Assembly: GCF_900142295.1 (NCBI RefSeq)
Contig: NZ_FSRL01000001.1
Span: 2,356,001 to 2,420,000 of the forward strand
From: Vannielia litorea
GTDB lineage: Bacteria; Pseudomonadota; Alphaproteobacteria; Rhodobacterales; Rhodobacteraceae
Reading direction: 5' to 3'
Length of the DNA stretch: 64,000 bases
Positions within the stretch are counted from its first letter, which is position 1. Every line of letters begins with the position of its first letter. The translations under genes and the position numbers were made by a program. The notes below the pieces were generated by a model. It did not search any database. It worked only from the letters and a program-made list of their open reading frames with translations, and was not told where the DNA came from. Positions 1 to 8,640 of this stretch are shown piece by piece.

Positions 1-25
1 TGTCAAGGGGCGACACCGGAACGTC

Positions 26-625
26 ATGGCCAGAAGGGCGACTGCAGCGAAGCGCGAGGCAATCCTCGAGGCGGCGGAGGGCGTGTTTGCCGAGGCCGGG
101 CTGGAGGGCGCAAGCCTGCGGGCCGTCGCACAGGCGGCAGGCTACACCCCGGCGGCGCTCTACTTTCACTTCGACAGCAAGGAGGCGCTCTACGCCGAGA
201 TGCTCGGGCGCACGCTCGAGCGGCTGGGCGCAGCGGTGCGCGGGGCCTGCACCGGGCTTGCAGGCGCGGCGAAGTTCCGCGCCGCCGCCATGGCTTTCTT
301 CGGCTACTACGCCGAAAACCCCCGCGATCTCGACCTCGGCTTCTACCTGCTGCGCGGCGGCATGCGCCCCGCGGGCCTCGGGCGCGCCCGCGACGAGGCG
401 CTGAACGCGGCACTGGCGGCAGCCCTCGCCCCGCTGGATGAGGCCGCGCGCGCCCTCGGCGCCACGCCCGAAGCGGCCCAGGGCGCCACGGTGGAGACCT
501 TCGCCCAGGCCACCGGCCTGCTCCTGCTGCTCCACACCGGCCGCATCCGGATGTTCAACGCCTCCGCCCCCGCCCTGATGGAAGCCCACACCGACAGGTT
601 GCTCGCCACCTTCGACCCCTCTTGA
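26..625 (+). CDS. TetR/AcrR family transcriptional regulator
   Basis: A 199-residue protein with the usual TetR layout. The N-terminal helix-turn-helix covers about residues 9-55, with the family pattern of AILEAAEGVFAEAG followed by TPAALYFHFDSKEALYAEM, where the YFHF motif closes the recognition helix. The rest is an all-helical, Ala/Leu-rich ligand-binding and dimer domain whose ligand cannot be read. It lies alone at the left edge, upstream of tRNA-Cys, so its target may be outside the window. The start is the first ATG and gives the normal distance to the HTH. Family call is firm; regulon unknown. Confidence 0.9.
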   Translation: MARRATAAKREAILEAAEGVFAEAGLEGASLRAVAQAAGYTPAALYFHFDSKEALYAEMLGRTLERLGAAVRGACTGLAGAAKFRAAAMAFFGYYAENPRDLDLGFYLLRGGMRPAGLGRARDEALNAALAAALAPLDEAARALGATPEAAQGATVETFAQATGLLLLLHTGRIRMFNASAPALMEAHTDRLLATFDPS

Positions 626-670
626 AACAGCCCCCGAAACCGGCTACCTCCCGCTGCACCACCCAGGGAC

Positions 671-744
671 GGCGAGTTGGCGGAGTGGTTACGCAGCGGA
701 TTGCAAATCCGTGCACACCGGTTCGATTCCGGTACTCGCCTCCA
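671..744 (+). tRNA. tRNA-Cys (GCA)
   Basis: The 74 bases fold as a standard cloverleaf. The acceptor arms GGCGAGT and ACTCGCC pair, the anticodon loop is TTGCAAA with anticodon GCA, the T arm contains GGTTCGATTCC, and CCA is encoded. The 3' half from base 707 is repeated with four mismatches at 3441-3478, which suggests that this tRNA was an integration site for the intervening segment. Confidence 0.95.
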
Positions 745-960
745 GACAATTTCAATGACTTGGGCGAAATCGAGCGCGGCGCGGCAGCGCCGTCTCGGAA
801 ATTGCCTGAGTAGTCTGCTTTTGCTCCACCCCATCCTCTGGGCTTCTATGGCCCTGACCTTCTGTCTCACCGTCTTGGTGTCGTGCAGCACCACGGCCGG
901 GCTCTGGCCCGTCGGTGAGCTGCCACTTGCCGCGAAACGCGGAAATGGCAGCTTCCGGTC

Positions 961-1404
961 TCAGCTCGCGTCCTTGACCTCGCTGTCGTCGCCGCGAACC
1001 TGGGCAGTCACGGTCGCATCGGCGTTGTCGCGGTTGCGCCAGAACCAACCGTGTTCACCGTCGAAGGCCGCGATGATTTCGCCTTCAGCGCCGTTGGAGC
1101 CGCGCCCCTTTTCGTAGATGATCGACTTGCCGGAGCCATGGCCGTGAAGGTCGAAGGTCACCCGACCCCCTTCCACGGTCATAAGGTATTGCGCGGTCCG
1201 GCCTTCGGTCATCACCAGCTTCCACATGGCGGCCTGCTTCGGCCTCCTCATGGAGCTGCTGCCTGATCTCGCCCATCTCGGTCCGGCGACATCTTCCTCC
1301 AGCCCATGCGAGTGGCCGTGGGTTTCGACCATCTCGACATGGTCGGCGATGACCTGAGGGAGCTCGGGCCCATGGTCGGAGGCGGGAGCGATGGGCCAGA
1401 CCAC
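961..1404 (-). pseudogene. Degraded remnant of a membrane-anchor protein gene
   Basis: The minus strand encodes a C-terminal block (KLVMTEGRTAQY, then IIYEKGRG, then DGEHGWFWRN) that resembles the end of the 'transmembrane anchor protein' family found in alphaproteobacterial metal islands. The matching upstream piece, TEMGEIRQQLHEEAEA, is in another frame (within 1085-1564), so the two are separated by a frameshift. The N-terminal part of this frame (LPQVIADHVEMVETHGHSHG) looks like a different His-rich membrane protein of such islands. I infer that deletion joined two genes and left a pseudogene. The family assignment rests on memory. A short functional protein in the 147-codon open frame cannot be excluded. 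Confidence 0.45.
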
Positions 1405-1510
1405 GCGGGCAAGGGCAGAAAGCAGGCCAACACGCCTCCTGCACTGCCGATCTGCCCACTGCCCCGTCGCATGTCTGGCCCGTCTCTGCCCTGGTGTCCG
1501 TGTCTTGTGC

Positions 1511-1530
1511 TATCCTCCGGGGGAGGTTAT
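1511..1530. promoter_or_regulatory. Probable operator of the metal-sensor gene
   Basis: TATCCTCC-GGG-GGAGGTTAT is an inverted repeat of a C/G tract with AT-rich flanks, about 10 bases before the regulator's start codon. RcnR, FrmR and InrS proteins are known to bind G-tract inverted repeats with AT flanks near their own genes, so autoregulation is the natural reading. Its GGGGGAGG half may also act as a slightly distant ribosome binding site. Confidence 0.5.
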
Positions 1531-1539
1531 CCCTGCCCC

Positions 1540-1797
1540 ATGACAAGACCTGCCATCCATGCAAGCCACCCCAAGGTCATAGCCCGGCTCAAACGCGCCG
1601 AGGGGCACCTTCGCTCCGTCATCGGCATGATCGAGGAAGGGCGCGGCTGCCTCGATGTGGCCCAACAGCTGCAAGCCGTGGAAAGCGCCCTGCGCAATGC
1701 CAAGCAGGCTCTGATCCATGACCACATGGACCACTGCCTTGATGGCGACGACCCGGCGGACCGGGACGAACTGAAGGCGATCTCCCGCTACCTTTGA
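1540..1797 (+). CDS. CsoR/RcnR/FrmR-family metal-sensing repressor
   Basis: An 85-residue all-helical protein of the DUF156 family. It has the core pattern ARLKRAEGHLRSVIGMIEEG and the metal residues C37, H62 and C66. The C-x24-H-x3-C spacing is that of CsoR (Cu) and InrS (Ni), not the His-rich set of RcnR. I chose ATG 1540 because it gives the family's usual length and lies just after the operator-like palindrome; the open frame continues upstream but not in family-like sequence. The exporter gene follows after 7 bases, so the two are probably one operon derepressed by metal. Nickel is more likely than copper given the partner, but the sequence does not settle it. Confidence 0.88.
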   Translation: MTRPAIHASHPKVIARLKRAEGHLRSVIGMIEEGRGCLDVAQQLQAVESALRNAKQALIHDHMDHCLDGDDPADRDELKAISRYL

Positions 1798-1804
1798 GGC
1801 ACAC

Positions 1805-3124
1805 ATGCTCGACATTCTCGCAGACCGCACCTATCGCCACCTCTTTCTTGCTCAGGTCGTGGCCCTGCTGGGCACAGGGTTGGCGACGGTTGCCCTTGGC
1901 CTGCTGGCCTACGACCTGGCCGGGGACGGCGCGGCAATGGTCCTGGGCACGGTCTTCACAATCAAGATGGTGGCTTACGTCGGTATCGCGCCCATCGCCG
2001 GAGCCTTCGCCGACCGAGTGAACCGGAGAGGCTTTCTGGTGGGGCTCGATCTGATCCGCGCCGGGGCTGCCGTCTGCCTGCCGTTCGTGACGGAGGTGTG
2101 GCAGGTCTACGTCCTGATCTTCGTGCTGCAATCCGCCTCCGCCGCCTTCACGCCAACGTTTCAGGCCACCATCCCCGACGTCCTGCCGGAAGAAGATCGC
2201 TACACCCGCGCCCTCTCGCTCTCGCGGCTGGCCTACGACCTCGAGAACATCATCTCGCCCACGCTGGCGGCGCTGCTCCTGCTGCTGATGAGCTCCGGCA
2301 CCCTGTTTCTCGGCACGGCGGCGGGGTTCGTCGCTTCGGCCCTGCTGGTGGTCTCGGTGATGCTGCCGAGCCCGAAGCCTTCTGCCCCACGCGGCATCTA
2401 CGACCGCACCACGCGCGGGATGCGCATCTACCTCGCCACACCAAGGCTACGCGGGCTGCTCTGCCTCAGCCTCGCCGTCGCCGCCGCCGGTGCGATGGTG
2501 CTGGTCAACTCGGTGGTGCTGGTGCGCAGTGATCTCGGGTTGGGAGAGGCCGCACTTGCGTGGACGATGTTTGCCTTTGGCGCAGGCTCGATGAGCGCCG
2601 CACTGGCCTTGCCGCGTCTTCTGGATCGAACGACCGACAGGCCGGTGATGCTGGCCGGCGCCTGGTTGATGGTCGTCGTTCTGGTGGCCCTCGCCATGGG
2701 AATGGGCGCCTTCGGACTGACCTGGACAATGCTGCTGGCGGCATGGCTGTTCGTCGGGCTGGGCTCCTCGACGGTGCAAACCCCCTCGGGGCGGCTGTTG
2801 CGCCGCTCAGCCCACCCGGAAGATCGCCCTGCCCTCTTCGCCGCGCACTTTGCCTTGTCCCATGCCTGCTGGCTGGTCACCTATCCGCTGTCGGGCTGGC
2901 TGATGACGCGGTTTGGCCCTCTCGTCGCGCTGTGGCTGCTTGCCGCCCTCTCCGCGGCCGCGATCCTGGGCGCGATGCGATTCTGGAGCGCGGGTGAGAC
3001 GGAGGAGGTGGAGCACAGCCACGACAACCTGCCATTGGACGATCCGCACCTCGCAGGACACCGCCGCCACTCGCACCCGCTGGTCATCGACGATGCACAC
3101 CCGCGCTGGGGGGCGCAATTCTAG
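1805..3124 (+). CDS. MFS exporter with His-rich tail, NreB/NrsD-like (probable nickel efflux)
   Basis: A 439-residue protein with about 12 hydrophobic segments and an MFS-like loop between TM2 and TM3 (GAFADRVNRRG). The last 38 residues are hydrophilic and carry seven histidines (EHSHD, PHLAGH, RRHSH, DAH). A His-rich C-terminus is characteristic of the nickel exporters NreB and NrsD, and NrsD is controlled by InrS, a CsoR-family sensor like the gene just upstream. The pair therefore looks like a self-contained metal-efflux operon. It lies inside the segment bounded by tRNA-Cys and its partial copy, which indicates acquisition by transfer. Substrate is inferred, not shown. Confidence 0.82.
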   Translation: MLDILADRTYRHLFLAQVVALLGTGLATVALGLLAYDLAGDGAAMVLGTVFTIKMVAYVGIAPIAGAFADRVNRRGFLVGLDLIRAGAAVCLPFVTEVWQVYVLIFVLQSASAAFTPTFQATIPDVLPEEDRYTRALSLSRLAYDLENIISPTLAALLLLLMSSGTLFLGTAAGFVASALLVVSVMLPSPKPSAPRGIYDRTTRGMRIYLATPRLRGLLCLSLAVAAAGAMVLVNSVVLVRSDLGLGEAALAWTMFAFGAGSMSAALALPRLLDRTTDRPVMLAGAWLMVVVLVALAMGMGAFGLTWTMLLAAWLFVGLGSSTVQTPSGRLLRRSAHPEDRPALFAAHFALSHACWLVTYPLSGWLMTRFGPLVALWLLAALSAAAILGAMRFWSAGETEEVEHSHDNLPLDDPHLAGHRRHSHPLVIDDAHPRWGAQF

Positions 3125-3440
3125 AGGCCGACCGGTCGGCCGAAAGCACGAAGCCGATCAGCGTCGCTCCCCGCAGGATCGTTCGGCGTTCAATGCAAAA
3201 GAGCAGGCTCGGCTTGACTTTGGCTGCGCAGCCCCATGGACCGCTCCGGGCCGGTAGCAGGTGCTTCCCGCCAGGCCTCGCACACCGCGAGGCGGTCCAT
3301 TGTGCGACGGCGTGGGAAGATCAGAGCCCAGTGGCGCATTCATCGCGCCCATGTCCGCACATTCGCGCCACGTTCCGGTTTTCTTGACCCATGCATGAGT
3401 AATCCCTCGTTTACGGTCATAGGCTTAACGACTCCGACAC

Positions 3441-3478
3441 ATCCGTGCACACCGGACCGATTCCGCTACGCGCCTCCA
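3441..3478 (+). repeat. Partial, degenerate copy of the tRNA-Cys 3' end (possible att site)
   Basis: These 38 bases match tRNA-Cys positions 707-744 at 34 of 38 positions, from the anticodon-loop edge to CCA. The 5' half of the tRNA is absent and the T arm has mismatches, so this is not a working tRNA. It has the form expected of the second attachment site of an element that integrated into tRNA-Cys. No integrase is present. Elsewhere in the gene-free stretch 3125-3669 I see no coding sequence. Confidence 0.7.
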
Positions 3479-3669
3479 AGGGATTTCCAGCACATCCGTG
3501 ACGCGCAGGGCGACGGCGCTTGGCGGTGCGCTGGCCCTGCGGCGCCCTCCACCGCGGATGTCAGGGCGCGCGCGCCCCGCGACGGCGCACAGCCTGTGGC
3601 AGGTGTTTTCGCGGTGGTCTCCGCCGACCGCTTTGCTAGTCTCGCACCGACCCCACCCGCGAGGCCCCC

Positions 3670-4701
3670 ATGCGCACCTTCTTCTCCGAGGACCACCGCC
3701 TGCACTTTCCCCAGGCCGAGCTGACCGGCGGGCAGTTCGTCACCCCCTACGAGCGGCCATCCCGGGTGGAATACGTGCTGAACCGCCTCAAGGAGCAGGG
3801 CCTGGCCGATATCGTGGCGCCCGACGCCCCCGACATGGCGCCGGTGAAAAAGCTGCTCGATCCGGGCTTCCTGCGCTTTCTCGAAACCGCCTGGGACGAG
3901 TGGAAGGCGGCGGGGATGAAAGGCGAGGTCATCGCCGCCGGGATGCCCGCGCGGGGCATGCACCCCGACCGCTGCCCGGAGTATATCGACGGCAAGGTGG
4001 GCTACTACTGTCACGCCTCCGAGACCGCCATCACCGGCGGCACCTGGCGCGCGGCGCTCTCCTCGCTGGCCTCGGCGCAATCCGCGCAAGCGCAGGTTGC
4101 CGCCGGGGCGCAGGCCGCCTTCGCGCTCTGCCGGCCGCCCGGGCACCATGCCACCGCCGACCAGTACGGCGGCTACTGCTTCATCAACAACGCCGCCGTG
4201 GTCGCCCAGATGTTCCGCGATGACGGCGCGGGCAAGGTGGCGGTGCTCGACATCGACTTCCACCACGGCAACGGGACGCAGAACATCTTCTACGACCGGG
4301 CCGACGTGCTCTTCGCCTCGCTCCACGGCGACCCGCGCCACGCCTACCCCTATTACCTCGGCTATGCCGACGAGCGCGGAACGGGCGCGGGCGAAGGGGC
4401 CAACCTGAACTACCCGATGCTCCCCGGCACGCCCTACGGCCCCTGGGCCGAGGCGCTAGACGACGCGATTGCGAAGATCCGCGCGGCCGGGGTGGAGGCG
4501 CTGGTCGTCTCGCTCGGGGTGGACGCCTTCAAGGACGATCCGATCAGCTTTTTCAAGCTGGAGAGCGCGGACTTTGCCGATGCCGGGCGGCGCATCGCCG
4601 GGCTGGGCCTGCCGACCGTGTTCTGCATGGAGGGCGGCTATGCGATCGAGGCGGTGGGGATCAACACGGTGAACGTGCTGGAGGGGTTTCTCGGCGCCTG
4701 A
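3670..4701 (+). CDS. Acetylpolyamine amidohydrolase (histone-deacetylase family)
   Basis: A 343-residue zinc hydrolase, the same size as Mycoplana ramosa acetylpolyamine amidohydrolase (341). It has the family blocks RPPGHHA (His159, His160), GGYCFINNAA, DIDFHHGNGTQ and FCMEGGYAIE. The expected zinc ligands are Asp196, His198 and Asp285 and the catalytic tyrosine is Tyr324, each one position after the M. ramosa residues as I remember them. It should remove acetyl groups from acetylated polyamines or related amines in the cytoplasm. A polyamine-type ABC operon ends head-to-head with it, which supports import and deacetylation of acetylpolyamines. A broader class II deacetylase role remains possible. 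Confidence 0.87.
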   Translation: MRTFFSEDHRLHFPQAELTGGQFVTPYERPSRVEYVLNRLKEQGLADIVAPDAPDMAPVKKLLDPGFLRFLETAWDEWKAAGMKGEVIAAGMPARGMHPDRCPEYIDGKVGYYCHASETAITGGTWRAALSSLASAQSAQAQVAAGAQAAFALCRPPGHHATADQYGGYCFINNAAVVAQMFRDDGAGKVAVLDIDFHHGNGTQNIFYDRADVLFASLHGDPRHAYPYYLGYADERGTGAGEGANLNYPMLPGTPYGPWAEALDDAIAKIRAAGVEALVVSLGVDAFKDDPISFFKLESADFADAGRRIAGLGLPTVFCMEGGYAIEAVGINTVNVLEGFLGA

Positions 4702-4726
4702 CCGGCGGCGAAGACGCCTCGAAGGG

Positions 4727-4758
4727 CGGATGAGCCACCCCGGCGGGGCCGCTCATCC
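4727..4758. terminator. Hairpin between convergent genes, part of a repeated element
   Basis: GGATGAGC and GCTCATCC form an 8-bp stem around a 15-base loop between two converging genes, suiting a two-way terminator, although no T tract follows. The flanking GGCGAAGAC...CGAAG...CGGATGAGC is similar to the element at 21651-21694. Confidence 0.5.
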
Positions 4759-4781
4759 AGGCTTTCAGCCTCTCTTCGCGC

Positions 4782-5807
4782 TCACTTGACCAGTTCGGTC
4801 CAGATCGCGGTATAGAGATCGGTCGCCGACTGCGGACAGGTGGGCAGGAACTTGCCCGCCCCCGCGAACTCCTCGGGCACCACGATCTCGGGCGCGGTCT
4901 TCATCTCCTCGGGCATGAAGGGGTCGGACCCCTCGATGCCGTTGGCGTAGCGCGCGAAGGTCGAGATCATCGCCGCGTTCTCGGGCACCATGATGAAGTC
5001 GAGAAACTTGTAGGCCTCCTCCACGTTCGTCGCATCGGCCAGCAGCCCCACCGAGTCCATCCATAGCGGATAGCCCTCCTTGGGGTAGCCATAGACCACG
5101 TCGGGGTTGTTCAGCCGCGCCCGCATGGTCGAGCCGTTCCAGTTGACGGTGGCCACGTAGTCGCCCGAGGAGAGCTTGTCGGTGGTGCCGTAATCCATCG
5201 AGATCCACTTGGGCTTGGCCGCCATCAGCTTGTCGCGCACGCCCTTCAGCAGATCCAGGTCCTCGGTGCAGGCCTCGCCGCCGGCGTTGAAGATCGCCAG
5301 CGCCATGATGTCGTTCATCTCCGGCACCACATTCACCTTGCCCACCAGCTCCTCCGGCGGATCGAGGAAGATGTCGGAGGTGTTCACGTCGCCCGAATAG
5401 ACAGAGGTGTTCACCGCCATGCCGGTGGTGCCCCACTGCCATGGCACGGTGTATTTGCGGCCCTCGTCCCATGGCACGTTCATCCATTCGTCGGCGATGT
5501 TGCCGTGGTTGGGCAGCTTGCTCAGGTCGAGCTCGGCCAGCAGGCCCTTCTCCACGAAGATCGGCACGTAGTTGGCCGAGGGCACCACCAGGTCGAAGCC
5601 GGATCCGCCCGCCTCCACCTTGGCCAGCGCGGTGGTGTTGCTGTCGTAATCTGTGACCGTCACGGTGATGCCGGTCTCGGCGGTGAACTTTTCCAGCAGT
5701 TCCGGCGAGGTGTAGTTGCCCCAGTTGAACAGGTTCAGCGTGCCATCGGCCTGCGCCGTCACCGCGCTGGCCACGAGCGCCGTCGTCGCCACGAGTATCT
5801 TTTTCAT
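4782..5807 (-). CDS. ABC transporter periplasmic binding protein, polyamine (PotD/PotF) type
   Basis: A 341-residue protein with a clear Sec signal peptide (MKKILVATTALVASAVTAQA) and the PotD-type start of the mature chain, LNLFNWGNYTSPELLEKF. The body has the two-lobe SBP_bac family pattern, including FDLVVPSANYVP and WGTTGMAVN. An AAAGGAG ribosome site lies six bases before the ATG. It is the last gene of a five-gene minus-strand unit (amidase, ATPase, two permeases, this protein). Spermidine, putrescine or a modified polyamine is the likely ligand, which fits the acetylpolyamine amidohydrolase next door. Exact ligand unknown. Confidence 0.88.
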   Translation of the reverse strand: MKKILVATTALVASAVTAQADGTLNLFNWGNYTSPELLEKFTAETGITVTVTDYDSNTTALAKVEAGGSGFDLVVPSANYVPIFVEKGLLAELDLSKLPNHGNIADEWMNVPWDEGRKYTVPWQWGTTGMAVNTSVYSGDVNTSDIFLDPPEELVGKVNVVPEMNDIMALAIFNAGGEACTEDLDLLKGVRDKLMAAKPKWISMDYGTTDKLSSGDYVATVNWNGSTMRARLNNPDVVYGYPKEGYPLWMDSVGLLADATNVEEAYKFLDFIMVPENAAMISTFARYANGIEGSDPFMPEEMKTAPEIVVPEEFAGAGKFLPTCPQSATDLYTAIWTELVK

Positions 5808-5859
5808 TCTTGTTCTCCTTTGTTGGGTTGCGGCGGGGTTGATCCCCGTCTCGCGCGGG

Positions 5860-6660
5860 TCAGTCCCGCTTTCTGGTTATCAGGAAGAAGGCGGTGAGGA
5901 TCACCACCGTCAATGCGAGGAGCGCCGTCGAGATGGCGTTGACCTCCGGGGTCAGCGCCCGGCGAAGCTGGCCGAGCATGTAGGTTGGCAGGGTATCCTG
6001 CCCGGCGGATTTGACGAACTCGGTGATGATCACGTCGTCGAGCGAGATCACGAAGGCCAGCATCGCGCCCGCGATCACGCCGGGCATGAGGATCGGCAGG
6101 GTCACGTAGCGAAAGGTCTGCCAGGGCGTCGCATAGAGGTCGGCCGCGGCCGTCTCCATCGTCAGGTCCATCCCCTCAAGCCGGGCCCGGATCGGCAGGT
6201 AGGCGAAGGGCACGCAGAAGGCCGCGTGGGCGATGATCAGGTAGCCCAGGCCCGAGTAGCCGGTGGCGATCTTGATGCTTGAGAAGAAGATCAGCAGCGC
6301 CACGGCGGTCACGATCTCGGGCACCATCAGCGGCTGGTTGATCATGATGTAGATCGCCGTCTGCCCCTTGAACTTGCCGCGCCGCGTGGTGCCCAGCGCC
6401 GCCATGGTGGCCACCGTCGTGGCGATGCCCGAGGCCGAGACGGCAATGATGAACGAGCGCACCGCCGCCCCCTGCACCGCCTCGTTGGCCGCCGCGATGC
6501 CATACCACTTGAACGAGAAGCCGCCCCAGAGGTTCACCGAGTTGCCGCCGTTGAAGGAGTAGATCACCAGCGTCACGATCGGCGCGTAGAGCAGCACGAA
6601 GGCGGTGAGGGCGATGAGGGTGAAGCCCGGCAGGGTGGTGACATCGAAGGCCTTACGCAT
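5860..6660 (-). CDS. ABC transporter permease, PotC type
   Basis: A 266-residue membrane protein with about six hydrophobic segments and the permease EAA-type loop near the C-terminal third (METAAADLYATPWQTFRYV, followed by TLPILMP). The next block, SLDDVIITEFV, is typical of PotC/PotI. Its start overlaps the end of the PotB-type gene by 8 bases, so the two permeases are translationally linked. Together they form the channel for the binding protein encoded just downstream. Confidence 0.9.
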   Translation of the reverse strand: MRKAFDVTTLPGFTLIALTAFVLLYAPIVTLVIYSFNGGNSVNLWGGFSFKWYGIAAANEAVQGAAVRSFIIAVSASGIATTVATMAALGTTRRGKFKGQTAIYIMINQPLMVPEIVTAVALLIFFSSIKIATGYSGLGYLIIAHAAFCVPFAYLPIRARLEGMDLTMETAAADLYATPWQTFRYVTLPILMPGVIAGAMLAFVISLDDVIITEFVKSAGQDTLPTYMLGQLRRALTPEVNAISTALLALTVVILTAFFLITRKRD

Positions 6661-7549
6661 GGGGGTCGTCCCTGTCGGAGACGCGGGTATAGACCAGCAG
6701 CGCTCCCATCACGATGACGAGCAGCACCATCGAGAGCGCCGCGCCCAGGGGCCAGTTCTGGCCCTGCCCGAACTGCAACTCGATGAAGTTGCCGATCATC
6801 ATGTTCTTGCCGCCGCCCAGCACGCGCGGGGTCACATAGGCCCCCAGCGAGGGCACGAAAACGAGGATGCACCCCGCCACGATCCCCGGCTTGATGATCG
6901 GCAGCACCACGCTGCGCAGGATCCGCCAGCGCGTCGCGTAAAGGTCGTAGCCGGCCTCGATCAGCTTGAAGTCGAAGCGGTCGATGGCGGCAAAGAGCGG
7001 CAGCACCATCAGCGGCAGGTAGACATAGGCCATGCCGATGAGAACAGCGGTGTCGGTGTAGAGGATCTGGATCGGCTCGGTGAGGACGCCGAGGTTGATG
7101 AGAAAGGTGTTCAGCAGCCCCTGGTTCCGGATCACCTCCATGATCGCGAAGGTGCGGATCAGCAGGTTGGTCCAGAACGGGATGGTGATGAGAAAGAGCC
7201 AGATCGCGCGGGCCCTGGGCGGGCGCGTGGCGATGAACCAGGCGGTCGGAAGACCCAGCGCGAAGGTGATGAGCGTGGTGGCGAGCGAGAGCTTTACCGA
7301 GCGCCAGAAGATCGACAGGTTGGCATCGGCAAGGCTCACGGTGCCGTCGAAGATGTCCTTCTCGAACAGCACCCGGAACCAGGCCTCGCCCGAGAGCACC
7401 CAGCGCACGCCCGAATAGTCGCCCTTCTCCAGGAAGGAGTAGATGGCGACGATCAGCAGCGGCCCGCTGGCGGCGACGAGCAGCAGCAGCAGCGCCGGCG
7501 CCGAGAGGAGCCAGCCGTTTGCCGCCTTGCTGCGCCCCGGCCCGCTCAT
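6653..7549 (-). CDS. ABC transporter permease, PotB type
   Basis: A 298-residue permease with an N-terminal transmembrane segment ([19 protein letters not shown]), a periplasmic loop and a five-helix core. The coupling loop reads [20 protein letters not shown] and is followed by [15 protein letters not shown], a PotB/PotH signature. It overlaps the ATPase gene upstream by 4 bases (ATGA) and the PotC-type gene downstream by 8 bases, showing a tightly coupled operon. Confidence 0.9.
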   Translation of the reverse strand: MSGPGRSKAANGWLLSAPALLLLLVAASGPLLIVAIYSFLEKGDYSGVRWVLSGEAWFRVLFEKDIFDGTVSLADANLSIFWRSVKLSLATTLITFALGLPTAWFIATRPPRARAIWLFLITIPFWTNLLIRTFAIMEVIRNQGLLNTFLINLGVLTEPIQILYTDTAVLIGMAYVYLPLMVLPLFAAIDRFDFKLIEAGYDLYATRWRILRSVVLPIIKPGIVAGCILVFVPSLGAYVTPRVLGGGKNMMIGNFIELQFGQGQNWPLGAALSMVLLVIVMGALLVYTRVSDRDDPHA

Positions 7550-8607
7550 TCGTCGAGCACCTGCACGGTTTGGGCATCTACCGTCACGCCCACCCTGTCG
7601 CCCAGGCGCGGCGCGGGGCCCGCGTTGCTCTGCACCCGCGCCACCAGGCTCGGGCCACCCGCCAGCGCCAGGGTGTAATGCGTGTCGGTGCCCATGTAGA
7701 CGGCCTCGGCGACCTGCGCCTCCAGCCCTTCGCCCGGCTCGCCGATGCGCACCTGCTCGGGCCGCACCGCCAGCGTCACCTTGCCTTTGCGGCCCGCGGG
7801 CACCGCCAGCACCAGCCCCGGCGCGATCTCCACGCCAGCGGGGCCCGCCTCGCCCTCGATGAAGTTGGTTTCGCCGATGAAATCGGCAACGAAGCGGTTC
7901 ACCGGCTTTTCGTAGATCTCGTGCGGGCTGCCCACCTGCAACAGCGCGCCGGCACTTATCACCCCGATCCGGTCCGACATGGTCAGCGCCTCTTCCTGGT
8001 CGTGGGTGACGAAGATGAAGGTGATGCCGGTCTCGGTTTGCAGCCGCTTCAGCTCCACCTGCATGGCCTTGCGGAGCTTGAGGTCGAGCGCCGAAAGCGG
8101 CTCGTCGAGCAGCAGCACCTGCGGCTCCGGGGCCAGCGCGCGGGCCAGCGCCACCCGCTGTTGCTGCCCGCCCGAAAGCTGCGCCGGCAGCCGCGTGGCG
8201 AAGGGCTCGAGCTTGACCAGCGCCAGCACCCGCGCCACGGCGGCCTCGATCTCGGCCCTCGACTTGCCCTGCATCTTCAGCCCGAAGCCCACGTTCTCCT
8301 CCACCGTCAGGTGCGGAAACAGCGCATAGCTCTGGAACACCGTGTTCACCGGCCGCTGGTTGGGCGGCACCCCGGTGATGTCTCGCCCGCCCAGCAGGAT
8401 CGCGCCGGAGGTCGGCGTCTCGAATCCCGCGATGCAGCGCAGCAGCGTCGTCTTCCCGCAGCCCGAGGGGCCGAGAAGCGTGAAGAACTCGCCCTTGCGG
8501 ATCGAGATCGAGATATCGCCCAGCGCGGTGAAGGCCGTGGCCCCGGCGCCATACACCTTGCCAACATTCTGGGCGACAACAGCAAATTCGTCAGTCACGT
8601 GATGCAA
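7546..8607 (-). CDS. ABC transporter ATP-binding protein, PotA type
   Basis: A 353-residue ATPase with Walker [13 protein letters not shown], signature [15 protein letters not shown], Walker [13 protein letters not shown] and the switch histidine in [11 protein letters not shown]. The C-terminal third is a TOBE-type domain, as in PotA and FbpC. It energises the two permeases encoded directly downstream and overlaps the first by 4 bases. It lies 33 bases after the amidase, so all five genes are probably co-transcribed. Confidence 0.92.
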   Translation of the reverse strand: MHHVTDEFAVVAQNVGKVYGAGATAFTALGDISISIRKGEFFTLLGPSGCGKTTLLRCIAGFETPTSGAILLGGRDITGVPPNQRPVNTVFQSYALFPHLTVEENVGFGLKMQGKSRAEIEAAVARVLALVKLEPFATRLPAQLSGGQQQRVALARALAPEPQVLLLDEPLSALDLKLRKAMQVELKRLQTETGITFIFVTHDQEEALTMSDRIGVISAGALLQVGSPHEIYEKPVNRFVADFIGETNFIEGEAGPAGVEIAPGLVLAVPAGRKGKVTLAVRPEQVRIGEPGEGLEAQVAEAVYMGTDTHYTLALAGGPSLVARVQSNAGPAPRLGDRVGVTVDAQTVQVLDE

Positions 8608-8640
8608 CTCCCTCGGCCAAGATTGGCCGTTGCCTCCGAT

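Noticed and set aside
745..960. Possible integrase remnant next to tRNA-Cys (VRAIEAQRMGWSKSRLL on the minus strand)
   Set aside because: Too short and without integrase catalytic residues; I cannot support any family.
3441..3478. A second tRNA gene
   Set aside because: Only the 3' half is present and the T arm has mismatches, so no cloverleaf can form.
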